This document shows positions 43,866-52,886 of a stretch of DNA of 64,000 nt, piece after piece. The stretch comes from Ectopseudomonas toyotomiensis. GTDB taxonomy: Bacteria; Pseudomonadota; Gammaproteobacteria; Pseudomonadales; Pseudomonadaceae. The stretch spans positions 372,001 through 436,000 of the forward strand of contig NZ_FOXK01000001.1 in NCBI RefSeq assembly GCF_900115695.1, given 5' to 3'. How positions within the stretch are numbered: the stretch's first letter is position 1; every line of letters starts with the position of its first letter. Both the position numbers and the translations under genes were made by a program. Below the pieces are notes generated by a model. That model worked only from the letters and a program-made list of their open reading frames with translations, did not search any database and was not told the DNA's origin.

Positions 43866-46781
43866 TCAATAACCGCTGTACAGCAAGCCCAGCGCGACCT
43901 GACGCACCTCCTGCAAATCCACCGGTTTGCTCAGGCAGGCCGAAGCGCCGCGCGCTTTGGCATCCTCGAACAACCGTGCATCGGCCACCGCGCTGATCAC
44001 CATTACCGGCACATCACGCAAACGTGGATCAGCGCGCATCGCGTCTAGAACATCCAGCCCATTGCCGTCAGGCAGGTCGATATCCAGCAACACCAGTGCC
44101 GGCTCGCTTTCCTGCAATTCAGCCAGTGCCCGCTGGCATGAACTCACGCCCCTGACCTCGGCAAACTCACGCAACGATGCCTGCAGAATCTTCATGCAGG
44201 CGGGGTGATCCTCCACGCACAGCACCTGCACCAGACTTTGCACGGCCTGCGCCGGCACCTCGGCAGTCTCGTCACCGAGCACATCAGGGCTGGCCGCACT
44301 GGGGATGTCGAGCCAGAAACGACTACCGACACCAGGCTCGCTACGCACGCCGATTTCGCCTTCCATCAGCGTGGCCAGCTCACGGCAGAGCACCAGCCCG
44401 ATGCCGGTACCGGGAATATTCGAGCTCTCCCGGCCGAGACGCTGGAACGGCTGGAACAGCTGCGCCTGTTGCTCGCTGGAAAGACCCGGCCCAGTGTCGT
44501 CAACCCACAACCGAACACAATCGGCACGCACCTCGTAGCCCATGCGGATCATGCCGCGCGGGCTGTTGTACTTGATCGCATTGGACAGCAGGTTGAGCAG
44601 AATCTGCCTTACCCGCCGCGGGTCGCCCTGTACGAACAAGGGCGGATTGGCTGCCTCCATCACCTGCAGTTGCAGCTGTTTCTGCTGCACTTCGGGCTGC
44701 ACCAGCTCCGCACAACCGCTGAGTAACGCACCGATTTCGATCGGCTGGAACTGCAGCTGCTGGCGCCGGCTCTCGATGCTCGACAAGTCGAGAATGTCAT
44801 CAACCAGCGACGTGAGATGACGGCTGGCGCTGACGATCTCACGCGCGTAATCGGTCTCCAACCTGGCGTCCTGCTTATCCTGCGCCTCCATCTCGATCAA
44901 CTGGGCGAAGCCATGGATGGCGTTGAGTGGCGTGCGTAGTTCGTGGCTCATGCTGGAGAGAAAGCGACTCTTGGCCTGGCTGGCCGCGAGCGCTTCAAGG
45001 CTGGCGTGGCGCAGTTCTTCCTGCACTTGTTTGAGCCGAGTGATGTCGACGTGCGTACCGGCGATGCGCAGAGGCCATCCACTCTCGTCACGCGCCAGCA
45101 CCTTGCCACGGCTGAGCAGCCAGAGGTAATCGCCGCGGCAATCGAGATAGCGGTATTCGGCGTCGAAATACTCTTCGCCCTTATCAGCGAATAGCTTGCG
45201 CAGGTGACGCAAACGTTCCAGATCATCGGGGTGCACGCGCTGGTTGAACTCGCTCAGCGTCAGGTGCTTCGCACCCAGGCCAAAACGCCGTACGAAGCGC
45301 TCGCTGAGATCGATGGTCAGGTCAGTGGTGTCGATCTGCCAGAGACTTTCAGTTGTACTCTCCAGCACCAGTTGCAGAATGCTTTGCGCCTCCTGCCGTT
45401 CATGCTCGCTGGCCTTCAGCTGCTTGCCGGCCTGCTGCACGGCGTCAGCCAGGCGACTGACCTCCGCGATATGACTGTCCGGCACGGCTGGTAAATATTT
45501 GCCCTGTCCCAGGCTGGTCGCCATGTCGACGATGCCATCGATGGGCTCGGCCAGTTGCTTGCTGAGGTTGCGCGAGCGCAGCCACATCAGGGCGAAGAAC
45601 AGCAGATAGAACGCTGCCAAACCGGCAATCAGCAGATAGCCGATCTGCATGTAACGCTCGGCCAACTGGTTGGTGTCATGGAAGATCTGCCCCTCGTCCA
45701 CCACCAATAGCAAGCGCCAGCCGGTTTGCGGAATTTCGCTCCAGGCCACCAGTTGCTTACGGCCGCCGAGTAGCACTTCCTGCACGTTGCCATTGCCCTC
45801 GTTCATCGCCTGCAGCAATGGCTCCATACCCTCGCGCTTGGCCAGGTTGAAGTCCTCGGGCTTGAGTACCTCACGACGCACGGCCTCTTCGTAGGAGTAC
45901 TGGGTCAGCTCACGCAGACCGAAATCCAGCTCCCCTGCCTTCGGCAACGCCATGATGTTGTGGTCATGGCTCACCAGCATCGCGTAGCCCTGCCAGGGCA
46001 CGTTGAGCTCAGCGATCTCGCCCAACACCTGGCTGACGGTCACGTCCAGACCGACCACCCCCTCAAGAAAGTCCTCGCGATACACCGGGGCGATGGCCGA
46101 CATCATCCATCCCAGGCCTGCCGGGTCGAGGTAGACCTCGGTCCACATAACCTTGCGCTCGGGGTTGTGCTTGGCGTCAGCGAGGTAATAGAAGTTGTAA
46201 TCGGGTATCACCATGTCGTGGGGATACTGCGCGGGCGTATCGAACCAGGGATAGATACGGTTGTAGCTGTCCCAGCTATTGAAATACAGCGCAGCGACCA
46301 GCGGGCTGGCCTGCTGGATCGAACGCATCAGCGGATCGAGTTGCGAAAGACGCATGACCTTGGCGTGATCCTGCTGAGCAAGTGGCGTGCTGTTGGCATA
46401 GAAGGATGCTGCGCGCCCGTCATCGCTACGGGTATAGAACACACCACTGTCAGTGACTGCATGGCGTTGGCGCTCAAGCTCATCGGCCTGGAAACGGGTA
46501 TCGAGCAGTGCTTTGTGAGCGCCGTCGCGGTACACCTGTACCAGTGACTCGATAGAGCGCAGACGTCCGTCGATGATCTGCGCTTCGCGCAACGCGGCGC
46601 TGGCCAGATCCTTCACGGCCGTTTCCTGCAGATGCTCGATCTGCGCGTCACGAATCGCCTGATTGCTCAGCAGATACACCGCGATCAGCACCGATTCCAC
46701 CAGAATCAGCGGGATCAGCGCGCTTTGCACGAACGCTCGCCAGATCCACTGACGTAGAGGGTAGCGGCTAGAACTCGGCAT
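43866..46781 (-). CDS. Hybrid sensor histidine kinase: dCache-PAS-HisKA-HATPase-REC
   Basis: 971 residues. TM1 is at about 18-40. A large periplasmic double-Cache sensor follows at about 41-370 ('WFDTPAQYPHDMVIPDYNFYY', 'GVVGLDVTV'), then TM2 at about 382-402 and a HAMP-like linker. A PAS/PAC domain is at about 470-590 ('HPDDLERLRHLRK', 'DITRLKQVQEEL'), and HisKA has His613 in 'SSMSHELRTPLNAI'. The HATPase has Asn734 in 'LLSNAIKYN' and G-boxes 'DDTGPGLS' and 'GTGIGL'. A C-terminal receiver domain has Asp900 ('LVLLDIDLPDGNG') and Lys in 'CLSKPVD'. The phosphate may pass to an Hpt protein elsewhere. No response regulator gene is adjacent; tmRNA lies just upstream. Confidence 0.92.
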   Translation of the reverse strand: MPSSSRYPLRQWIWRAFVQSALIPLILVESVLIAVYLLSNQAIRDAQIEHLQETAVKDLASAALREAQIIDGRLRSIESLVQVYRDGAHKALLDTRFQADELERQRHAVTDSGVFYTRSDDGRAASFYANSTPLAQQDHAKVMRLSQLDPLMRSIQQASPLVAALYFNSWDSYNRIYPWFDTPAQYPHDMVIPDYNFYYLADAKHNPERKVMWTEVYLDPAGLGWMMSAIAPVYREDFLEGVVGLDVTVSQVLGEIAELNVPWQGYAMLVSHDHNIMALPKAGELDFGLRELTQYSYEEAVRREVLKPEDFNLAKREGMEPLLQAMNEGNGNVQEVLLGGRKQLVAWSEIPQTGWRLLLVVDEGQIFHDTNQLAERYMQIGYLLIAGLAAFYLLFFALMWLRSRNLSKQLAEPIDGIVDMATSLGQGKYLPAVPDSHIAEVSRLADAVQQAGKQLKASEHERQEAQSILQLVLESTTESLWQIDTTDLTIDLSERFVRRFGLGAKHLTLSEFNQRVHPDDLERLRHLRKLFADKGEEYFDAEYRYLDCRGDYLWLLSRGKVLARDESGWPLRIAGTHVDITRLKQVQEELRHASLEALAASQAKSRFLSSMSHELRTPLNAIHGFAQLIEMEAQDKQDARLETDYAREIVSASRHLTSLVDDILDLSSIESRRQQLQFQPIEIGALLSGCAELVQPEVQQKQLQLQVMEAANPPLFVQGDPRRVRQILLNLLSNAIKYNSPRGMIRMGYEVRADCVRLWVDDTGPGLSSEQQAQLFQPFQRLGRESSNIPGTGIGLVLCRELATLMEGEIGVRSEPGVGSRFWLDIPSAASPDVLGDETAEVPAQAVQSLVQVLCVEDHPACMKILQASLREFAEVRGVSSCQRALAELQESEPALVLLDIDLPDGNGLDVLDAMRADPRLRDVPVMVISAVADARLFEDAKARGASACLSKPVDLQEVRQVALGLLYSGY

Positions 46782-46909
46782 TACAGCTCCTTTGCAGAGG
46801 ACGCAGGCAGATGCGAGGCGCCATCATAGCTTCCCGCGATGGAATCCGCAGTCGACGCTGAGGAACCTTTGCCGTACACTCGACGTCCTATCTGTAACCG
46901 AAAAGTTTT

Positions 46910-47301
46910 GGGGCCGATTAGGATTCGACGCCGGTAGCGAAGCTCGAGGTGCATGCCGACTTGGTAACAGAAGTCGTAAATCAACTGTTGCAACTTTCTA
47001 TAGTTGCCAATGACGAAAACTACGAGGGCTACGCTCTCGCTGCGTAAGCGGCGCGACTAGTCCTTCTGGTAGCTTCGGCTCCAGCGATCACTAGGGGATG
47101 CCTGTAAACCTGAAGTGATTGTCATGCAGAACAGGATCGCCGCGTAGTACGTTGTGGACGAAGTGGCTAAAACTTACACAACTCGCCCAATGCACCCTGC
47201 CCGTCGGGCGGCTGAGGGTTAACTCAATAGACACGGCTAAGCATGTAGTACCGACAGTGGAGAACTGGCGGACGGGGGTTCAAATCCCCCCGGCTCCACC
47301 A
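46910..47301 (+). ncRNA. ssrA: Transfer-messenger RNA (tmRNA)
   Basis: The 5' end GGGGCCGATTAGGATTCGAC and the 3' end with GGGGTTCAAATCCCCC, CGGCTCC and an encoded CCA form the tRNA-Ala-like acceptor and T arm (392 nt). The tag reading frame runs from the resume codon GCC at 47006 to TAA at 47045-47047 and encodes ANDENYEGYALAA. It has the usual ANDxNY start and the ALAA proteolysis end, but with three extra residues relative to the P. aeruginosa tag as I remember it. tmRNA with SmpB (not here) rescues stalled ribosomes. A terminator follows. Confidence 0.97.
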
Positions 47302-47316
47302 ATTGAAACAAACATG

Positions 47317-47352
47317 AAACCCTTGACGCCCTTCATGAGAGTCAAGGGTTTT
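47317..47352 (+). terminator. Rho-independent terminator after ssrA
   Basis: AAACCCTTGAC (47317-47327) pairs with GTCAAGGGTTT (47341-47351) and is followed by T-rich sequence. The spacer from there to 47577 (about 225 nt) shows no gene, no integrase and no repeat of the tmRNA 3' end, so this common integration site appears empty here. Confidence 0.85.
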
Positions 47353-47577
47353 GTGTTGTCAGGGCATCGACTTTCCTCTAGGGCACGGCGGCTGTGCCGG
47401 TGTTCAGAGCAAAGCCCGTCGAGCCCACAAACAAGCCGCGATGCCCGGCTCGCACTCATCCCCTGAAGGTGTGGCAGATGCTACGCAGCACGCCCGCGTC
47501 CAGCGCCAGCAGTATCTGGGCGCCGATCAGCAATAACTGCGCAGCACGAACAGGGAAGTACTCGCGAGAAGGGCAAC

Positions 47578-48537
47578 TCAGCAATTCGCCGTCTTGCGCC
47601 CTGCTGCCCTCGCATCCGCAAACGCCCTGACATTGGCGAAGGCCTCGCCGAAGTAGGCTTCGTAGCTGTGCTTTTCGACGTAGCCCAGATGCGGCGTACA
47701 GAGAATGCGCGGACGGACCAGCAGTGGATGATCGGCCTGTAGGATCGGCTCCTGCTCGAACACGTCCAGCGCCGCCTGGCCAGGACGGCCACGGTCCAGC
47801 GCGTCGAGCAGCGCCCCAGGGGCGATCAGCTCGGCACGGCTGGTGTTGACCAGCAGGGCGTCAGGCTTCATCCGCGCCAGGTCGGCGGCGCTTACGCAAT
47901 GTCGCGTAGCCGGCACCAGGCGCAGGTGCAGAGTGAGAATGTCGGCCTGTTCGAAGAAAGCTTCGCGCGTCGATGCGGCCTCGTAGCCATCGGCGATGGC
48001 GGCCTGGCGCGAGGCCTCGCTGCCCCACACCAGCACCTGCATGTCGAAGGCACGCGCATAACGCGCCAGGCGCTGGCCGATCTTGCCGTAACCCCAGATG
48101 CCCAGCGTCTGGCCATACAGGCGCTGGCCCAGGTTGACCTGCCAGTGTCCGGCGTACAGGCCGTTCATGGCCTCGCGCAGCTGACGCCGGGCATTGAGGA
48201 TCAGCGCCCAGGTCAGCTCGGCTGCAGCGATGGGTGAGCCGGTGCCCTCGGCGACGGTCACACCGCGCTCGCGGCAAGCCTGCAGATCCAGATGCGGGCC
48301 GGCTCGCCCGGTCTGGCTGATCAGCTTCAGGTTGGGCAAGCGTGCCAGCAGCGCGGCATCGATACGCGTGCGCTCACGGGTCAGCACCAGCGCCTCGGCA
48401 TCGGCGAAGCGCTCGGCCAGTACGTCCGGATCGCTGACGGCATCGTGATACAGGCGGACATCGAAGCCCTCCAACAGCCTGAAGCAATCGAGCTGCTGCA
48501 CGACGCGCTGATAGTCATCCGGTATCACGATACGCAT
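47578..48537 (-). CDS. D-2-hydroxyacid dehydrogenase family protein
   Basis: 319 residues. The Rossmann motif is 'GQTLGIWGYGKIGQRLARYAR'; active-site residues are Arg in 'LVNTSRAELI', Glu in 'DVFEQEPI' and His in 'CTPHLGYVEK'. 'TGRAGPHLDLQACRERGVTVAEGTGSPIAAAELTWALIL' is the usual substrate-side region. It resembles the phosphoglycerate/2-hydroxyacid dehydrogenase branch often found with tripartite transporters. It is the last gene of the minus-strand polycarboxylate operon, 14 nt after tctA. The substrate is unknown. Confidence 0.85.
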   Translation of the reverse strand: MRIVIPDDYQRVVQQLDCFRLLEGFDVRLYHDAVSDPDVLAERFADAEALVLTRERTRIDAALLARLPNLKLISQTGRAGPHLDLQACRERGVTVAEGTGSPIAAAELTWALILNARRQLREAMNGLYAGHWQVNLGQRLYGQTLGIWGYGKIGQRLARYARAFDMQVLVWGSEASRQAAIADGYEAASTREAFFEQADILTLHLRLVPATRHCVSAADLARMKPDALLVNTSRAELIAPGALLDALDRGRPGQAALDVFEQEPILQADHPLLVRPRILCTPHLGYVEKHSYEAYFGEAFANVRAFADARAAGRKTANC

Positions 48538-48551
48538 GCCAAGTCTCCGAA

Positions 48552-50066
48552 TCAGGCCTCGCTGGCTACGGGGCTCTGCTGACGGCGCGCACGCCAGGCG
48601 CGCCAGAATGGCAGCACGATCATCACCGCCACCAGCGCCCAGACCACCCAGGTGATCGGGCTGGCGTAGAGGATACCGAGATCACCGCTGGACAGGGACA
48701 GTGCGCGACGCAGGTTCTGCTCCATCATCCCGCCAAGGATGAAGCCGAGCAGGATCGCCGACAGCGGAAAGTCCAGCTTGCGCATGACGTAGCCGAAGAT
48801 GCCGATGGCGATCATCAGGTACAGGTCGAAGGTGGTCGCATGCACCGCATACACGCCGATGGCAGTAATGATCGCCACTGCCGGCACCAGCGCCCAGTAA
48901 GGCACGGCCAGCACCTTGGTGAAGACCTTGATCATCGGCACGTTCATGACGATCAGCATGATGTTGGCGACGAACAGCGAGGCGATCAGGCCCCAGACGA
49001 TGTCCGGCTGGTTCTGGAACAGCAGCGGCCCCGGCGTGATGTTGTACAGCGTCAGGGCGCCGAGCATCACTGCAGTGGTGCCCGAACCCGGTACGCCGAG
49101 GGTCAGCATTGGCACCATGGAGCCGCAGGCAGCCGCGCTGTTGGCGGTTTCCGGTGCGGCCAGGCCGCGCAGGTCGCCATTGCCGAACTTGTTGTCCTTC
49201 ACCGCCATGCGCTTCTCACTCATGTACGACACCGCGCTGGCCAGGGTCGCGCCGGCACCTGGCAGCACGCCGAGGACGAAACCGACCACGCCACTGCGCA
49301 GGTTGGTGGCCAGGACGAAACCGCCCTCCTTGAGGCTGAACAGCATGCGCCCGCTGGCCTTGATCGCCTTCTGCCCATGATGGGTACGCTCGAGCAGCAC
49401 CAGCAGCTCACTGACCGAGAACAGCCCCAGCACCAGCACCACGAACTGGATGCCATCGGCCAGGCCCAGGCTGCCGAAGGTGAAGCGATAGACGCCGCTG
49501 TTGGCGTCGATGCCCACGCACGACAGCAGCAGGCCGATCAGCGCCGCGACAGCAGTCTTCAGGGGTTTGTTGCCGGCCATCCCGGCCAGGCAGGTGATGG
49601 CGAAGACCATCAGCACGAAATATTCGGCGGGGCCGAACGCCACCGCCCACTTGGCCAGCAACGGTGCGAACAGTACGACGCCAGCGGTAGCGATCAGACC
49701 GCCGATGAACGAACTCCAGGCCGACAGGGAAAGCGCGACACCAGCCTGGCCTTGACGGGCCAGCGGGTAGCCATCGAGGGTGGTCATCACGGCGGATGCC
49801 TCACCCGGAATGTTCAGCAGGATCGAGGAAATACGGCCGCCGTATTCGCAGCCCAGGTACACCGCCGCCAGCAGGATCAAGGCGGTTTCCGGCGGCAGCC
49901 CCAACGCGAAGGCAACGGGAATCAGCAGGGCCACGCCGTTGATAGGGCCAAGGCCTGGCAGCAGGCCAACGACGGTGCCGATCAAGGTGCCACACAGGGC
50001 AGTAAGCAGGTTGTAGGGGCTCAGCGCCACGCCGAAGCCATGGCTGAGATAACCGAGAGTATCCAT
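48552..50066 (-). CDS. Tripartite tricarboxylate transporter large permease (TctA), second system
   Basis: 504 residues from the ATG at 50066; the longer frame upstream is not conserved. It shows the TctA hallmarks 'LIGTVVGLLPGLGPINGVALLIPVAFALGLPPETALILLAAVYLG', 'SSILLNIPGEASAVMTTLDGYPLARQG' and 'MVPMLTLGVPGSGTTAVMLGAL', with about twelve membrane segments. It is clearly diverged from the TctA at 25174, so the two systems probably have different ligands. It follows tctB by 4 nt. Confidence 0.9.
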   Translation of the reverse strand: MDTLGYLSHGFGVALSPYNLLTALCGTLIGTVVGLLPGLGPINGVALLIPVAFALGLPPETALILLAAVYLGCEYGGRISSILLNIPGEASAVMTTLDGYPLARQGQAGVALSLSAWSSFIGGLIATAGVVLFAPLLAKWAVAFGPAEYFVLMVFAITCLAGMAGNKPLKTAVAALIGLLLSCVGIDANSGVYRFTFGSLGLADGIQFVVLVLGLFSVSELLVLLERTHHGQKAIKASGRMLFSLKEGGFVLATNLRSGVVGFVLGVLPGAGATLASAVSYMSEKRMAVKDNKFGNGDLRGLAAPETANSAAACGSMVPMLTLGVPGSGTTAVMLGALTLYNITPGPLLFQNQPDIVWGLIASLFVANIMLIVMNVPMIKVFTKVLAVPYWALVPAVAIITAIGVYAVHATTFDLYLMIAIGIFGYVMRKLDFPLSAILLGFILGGMMEQNLRRALSLSSGDLGILYASPITWVVWALVAVMIVLPFWRAWRARRQQSPVASEA

Positions 50067-50070
50067 GGGT

Positions 50071-50523
50071 TCAGCTCTCCAGGGTCGAAAGGATGCCAAG
50101 CGGCAGCGGTACGGCGAGTGCTTTGTCGAACAGCAGGTAGAGGCCGATGGCCAACACCACACCGCTGATCAGGCTGTGCAGCCAGCTACCGCCATACAGA
50201 CGCGCCATGCCGATGCCGAACAGCACGCTGGCGGGGATGAAGCCAATGGTTTCGAAGAGCACGGCATAGCCAATCATCAGGCCGAGAAAGACCAGCGCCT
50301 TGACCATCACTTCGCGGTTCAGGGGCGGCTCTTCGCCCTGCACGTCACCGGCCGGCTGGAGCAGCAGTTGCAGGCAGCCGAAGGCGATCAGCAATAACAG
50401 CAGCAACGGGAAGGCCTTGGGCCCGACTGGCTCGTAGGAAAACGGGGCGCTGTAACCCCAGGCGAAAAATCCCAGGATGCAGCAAAGCAGCAGGGTCACC
50501 CCCGCAAAGATACGGTCATGCAT
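50071..50523 (-). CDS. Tripartite tricarboxylate transporter small membrane protein (TctB), second system
   Basis: 150 residues with four predicted membrane helices and a polar loop between helices 2 and 3 ('QPAGDVQGEEPPLNREV'). 'YEPVGPKAFPLLLLLLIAFGCLQLLL' is the typical TctB N-terminal region. It lies between tctC and tctA in the same orientation. Confidence 0.85.
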   Translation of the reverse strand: MHDRIFAGVTLLLCCILGFFAWGYSAPFSYEPVGPKAFPLLLLLLIAFGCLQLLLQPAGDVQGEEPPLNREVMVKALVFLGLMIGYAVLFETIGFIPASVLFGIGMARLYGGSWLHSLISGVVLAIGLYLLFDKALAVPLPLGILSTLES

Positions 50524-50575
50524 GTGGATGCGCTCCAGAACGCTGCGCCGTCAGTGACGGCGCATGGAAACTCTG

Positions 50576-51556
50576 TTACTCGACCAAGCCGAACTCGCGG
50601 CCCAGCTTGCGGTACTCCGCCACCTGGCTCTTGACCAGCGCATCCAGCTCCGGTCCGGTCACGTAGTAAGGCAGTACATCGCGGTCGGCCAGGTAGGCCT
50701 GGAAGTCGTTGGAAGCGGCGAGCTTGGCGAAACGCTCCTGCCACCAGGCCACGTCCTCCTCTTTCACGTCAGGGCCGAGGAAGTAACCACGGATCAGCGG
50801 CCACTGAATCTCGTAGCCCTGCTCACGTGCGGTGGGGATCGAAGCCAGATCACCGCCCAGACGCTCCTCGCTGAAGATCGCCAGGGTGCGAATCTTGTTG
50901 CCCTGCTGCGCGCGAATCTCGCTGGCGCTGCCGGTGACCAGGTCCACATGACCGCCCATCAGCGCCATGTAGTGCTCGGCACCACCTTCGAACGCCGCAT
51001 AACGCAGCTCGCGCGGATCGACACCCGCGGCGCGGGCCAACAGGGCGATTTTCACCCAGCCCTGGCCGCCGACACTGCCGCCGCCACCGACGACGATGCT
51101 TTTCGGGTCTTTCTTCAGCGCCTGCACCACGTCATCGAGGTTCTTGTAGGGCGAATCGTCACGTACCGCCAGGGTGCCGTAATCGTTGCCGACGGTGGCC
51201 AGCCACTTCACCGCGGTCTCGTCGAAACGACCGTATTTGCCCAGGGCCAGGTTAAGCAGCGAGGCGCCGGAAAAGGCCACCAAGGTGCCGGGTTCGGCAC
51301 GGCGGTTGGCGGCAATCGAGTTGTAGGCCACGGCGCCGATGCCGCCCGGCATGTAGGTTACGCGCATGGGTGATTTGAGCAGGCCTTCGTCCTTGAAACC
51401 GGCCTGGGCCAGCTTGCAGGTCAGGTCGAAACCGCCGCCTGGTTTGCTCGGGGCGATGCACTCCGGACGTGAAGGTTCGCCAGCCAGTACCGAGCCACTG
51501 GCAAGCAATACGGCGAGGGACAGCGGCAGAATACGACGGAGAGAGCAGGTGATCAT
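50576..51556 (-). CDS. Tripartite tricarboxylate transporter solute-binding protein (TctC), second system
   Basis: 326 residues with a signal peptide (about 1-25, '...GSVLA|GEPSRPEC'). The Bug fold opens with 'ECIAPSKPGGGFDLTCKLAQAGF', whose Pro-Gly-Gly-Gly-Phe-Asp-Leu-Thr-Cys pattern is typical of TctC proteins that bind tricarboxylates such as citrate. Other motifs are 'VTYMPGGIGAVAYN' and 'SIPTAREQGYEIQWPLIRG'. It feeds the TctA/TctB pair encoded next. The adjacent tautomerase/isomerase and OprD porin genes point to an unsaturated di- or tricarboxylate. Confidence 0.88.
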   Translation of the reverse strand: MITCSLRRILPLSLAVLLASGSVLAGEPSRPECIAPSKPGGGFDLTCKLAQAGFKDEGLLKSPMRVTYMPGGIGAVAYNSIAANRRAEPGTLVAFSGASLLNLALGKYGRFDETAVKWLATVGNDYGTLAVRDDSPYKNLDDVVQALKKDPKSIVVGGGGSVGGQGWVKIALLARAAGVDPRELRYAAFEGGAEHYMALMGGHVDLVTGSASEIRAQQGNKIRTLAIFSEERLGGDLASIPTAREQGYEIQWPLIRGYFLGPDVKEEDVAWWQERFAKLAASNDFQAYLADRDVLPYYVTGPELDALVKSQVAEYRKLGREFGLVE

Positions 51557-51597
51557 GATGGGTTCCTCTTATTGGTCTTGTATGTACAGCCGATGCA

Positions 51598-52848
51598 TTA
51601 CCAGAGCGGCACGATATAACTCAGGATCAGGCGATTCTCGTCCAGATCACGGACGAAGCTCGAGCGGTAGGTGGCGTTCCTCCAGGTCACCTTGAGATTC
51701 TTCAGCGGGCCATCGGCGAAGGCGTAGGCGATATCGGTGTTGCGCTCCCACTCACGCCCCTCGCCGCTCGCCAGATCGACCTGGTCACCGCGCACGTAAC
51801 GGGTCATGAAGGTCAGGCCAGGGACGCCGACCTTGGCAAAGTCGAAGTCGTAGCGCAGTTGCCAGGAACGCTGGTCGGGACCGGCGAAATCGTTGATCTG
51901 CAGGAAGTTGGTCAGGTAAGGCGTGGCGCCGTTGACGTAGGTGAAGCCATCGTCACCCAGCATCTTCTGGTAAGCCAGGCCCAGGGAGTGGCCTGCGACG
52001 CTGTAGGTGAACATGGCGTTGATGACCTGGTTGTCGATGTCACCGACCAGTTTCCGTCCGGCCTCGGTGTTGTTGAAGTAGCGCAGGTCGCTTTTCAGCT
52101 TGCCGGCGCCCAGCGCCAGATTGTGCTGCACGCCGAGGAAGTGCTGGCGATAGACGTCGCTCAGTTCGGCGTAGTGATAGCTGGCAAGCAACTGCGGGTT
52201 GATCGCATAGTCGACACCGCCGAAGCGCAATTCATCACTTTCCGGGCTGCCGCCGAAACGGCCGTTCTTGTTGTTCAGCATCAGCTTGTCGGAGCCGGAG
52301 ACATTGCGCTGCACCACGCGGTCGATCTCACCCAGGGTGAAGGTGGCGCGTTCGAGATCCTTGCTCTGCAGCTGCCAGCCTTCGAATACCTGTGGCAGCA
52401 GGCGCGAGTTGCTGTACTGCAGGTAGGGCATCTTCGGTAGCAAGGTGCCCACGCGCAGCTGGCTCTCGGCGAAACGCACCTTGCCCGTTACGCCGAGCTT
52501 GCTGTAGTCGTCCTCGGGGCGATTCTTGCTGTCGCGCGGCAACAGGTCGGTGCCGCTGCGATCGGGCGAGGAGTCGAGCTTGATGCCCAGCATGCCGATG
52601 GCATCGAGGCCGAAACCCACGGTGCCCTGGGTGTAGCCGGATTCCAGGTTGAGAATGAAGCCCTGCGCCCATTCTTCGCGTTTGTTCTGCCCGGCATTCT
52701 CGCGAAAGTCGCGGTTGAGGTAGAAGTTGCGCAGCTCCAGGCTGGCCTTGCTGTCTTCGATGAAACCGGCAGCGCTGGCACCGACGGCAGGCAGCGCCAT
52801 GACCGTCATACCGATGACGGAGCAGCTGAGGGATTTTTTTCTTGTCAT
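51598..52848 (-). CDS. OprD-family outer membrane porin
   Basis: 416 residues with a signal peptide (about 1-27). The 18-strand OprD barrel features are visible: 'FIEDSKASLELRNFYLNRDFRE' at the mature N-terminus, 'YSKLGVTGKVRFAESQLRVGTLLPKMPYLQYSNSRLLPQVFEGWQL' and the C-terminal 'ENRLILSYIVPLW'. OprD/Occ porins take up carboxylated small molecules, with ligand class set by the constriction loops. Its position between tctC and the tautomerase gene implies that it admits the same polycarboxylate. Confidence 0.9.
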   Translation of the reverse strand: MTRKKSLSCSVIGMTVMALPAVGASAAGFIEDSKASLELRNFYLNRDFRENAGQNKREEWAQGFILNLESGYTQGTVGFGLDAIGMLGIKLDSSPDRSGTDLLPRDSKNRPEDDYSKLGVTGKVRFAESQLRVGTLLPKMPYLQYSNSRLLPQVFEGWQLQSKDLERATFTLGEIDRVVQRNVSGSDKLMLNNKNGRFGGSPESDELRFGGVDYAINPQLLASYHYAELSDVYRQHFLGVQHNLALGAGKLKSDLRYFNNTEAGRKLVGDIDNQVINAMFTYSVAGHSLGLAYQKMLGDDGFTYVNGATPYLTNFLQINDFAGPDQRSWQLRYDFDFAKVGVPGLTFMTRYVRGDQVDLASGEGREWERNTDIAYAFADGPLKNLKVTWRNATYRSSFVRDLDENRLILSYIVPLW

Positions 52849-52886
52849 TGTGGTGGCCCTGGGGGTGTGGTTGTGGTGAAGCGAAA

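Noticed and set aside
47302..47577. Possible prophage or genomic island at the tmRNA 3' end
   Set aside because: No integrase gene, no repeat of the tmRNA end and no change to foreign-looking genes downstream.
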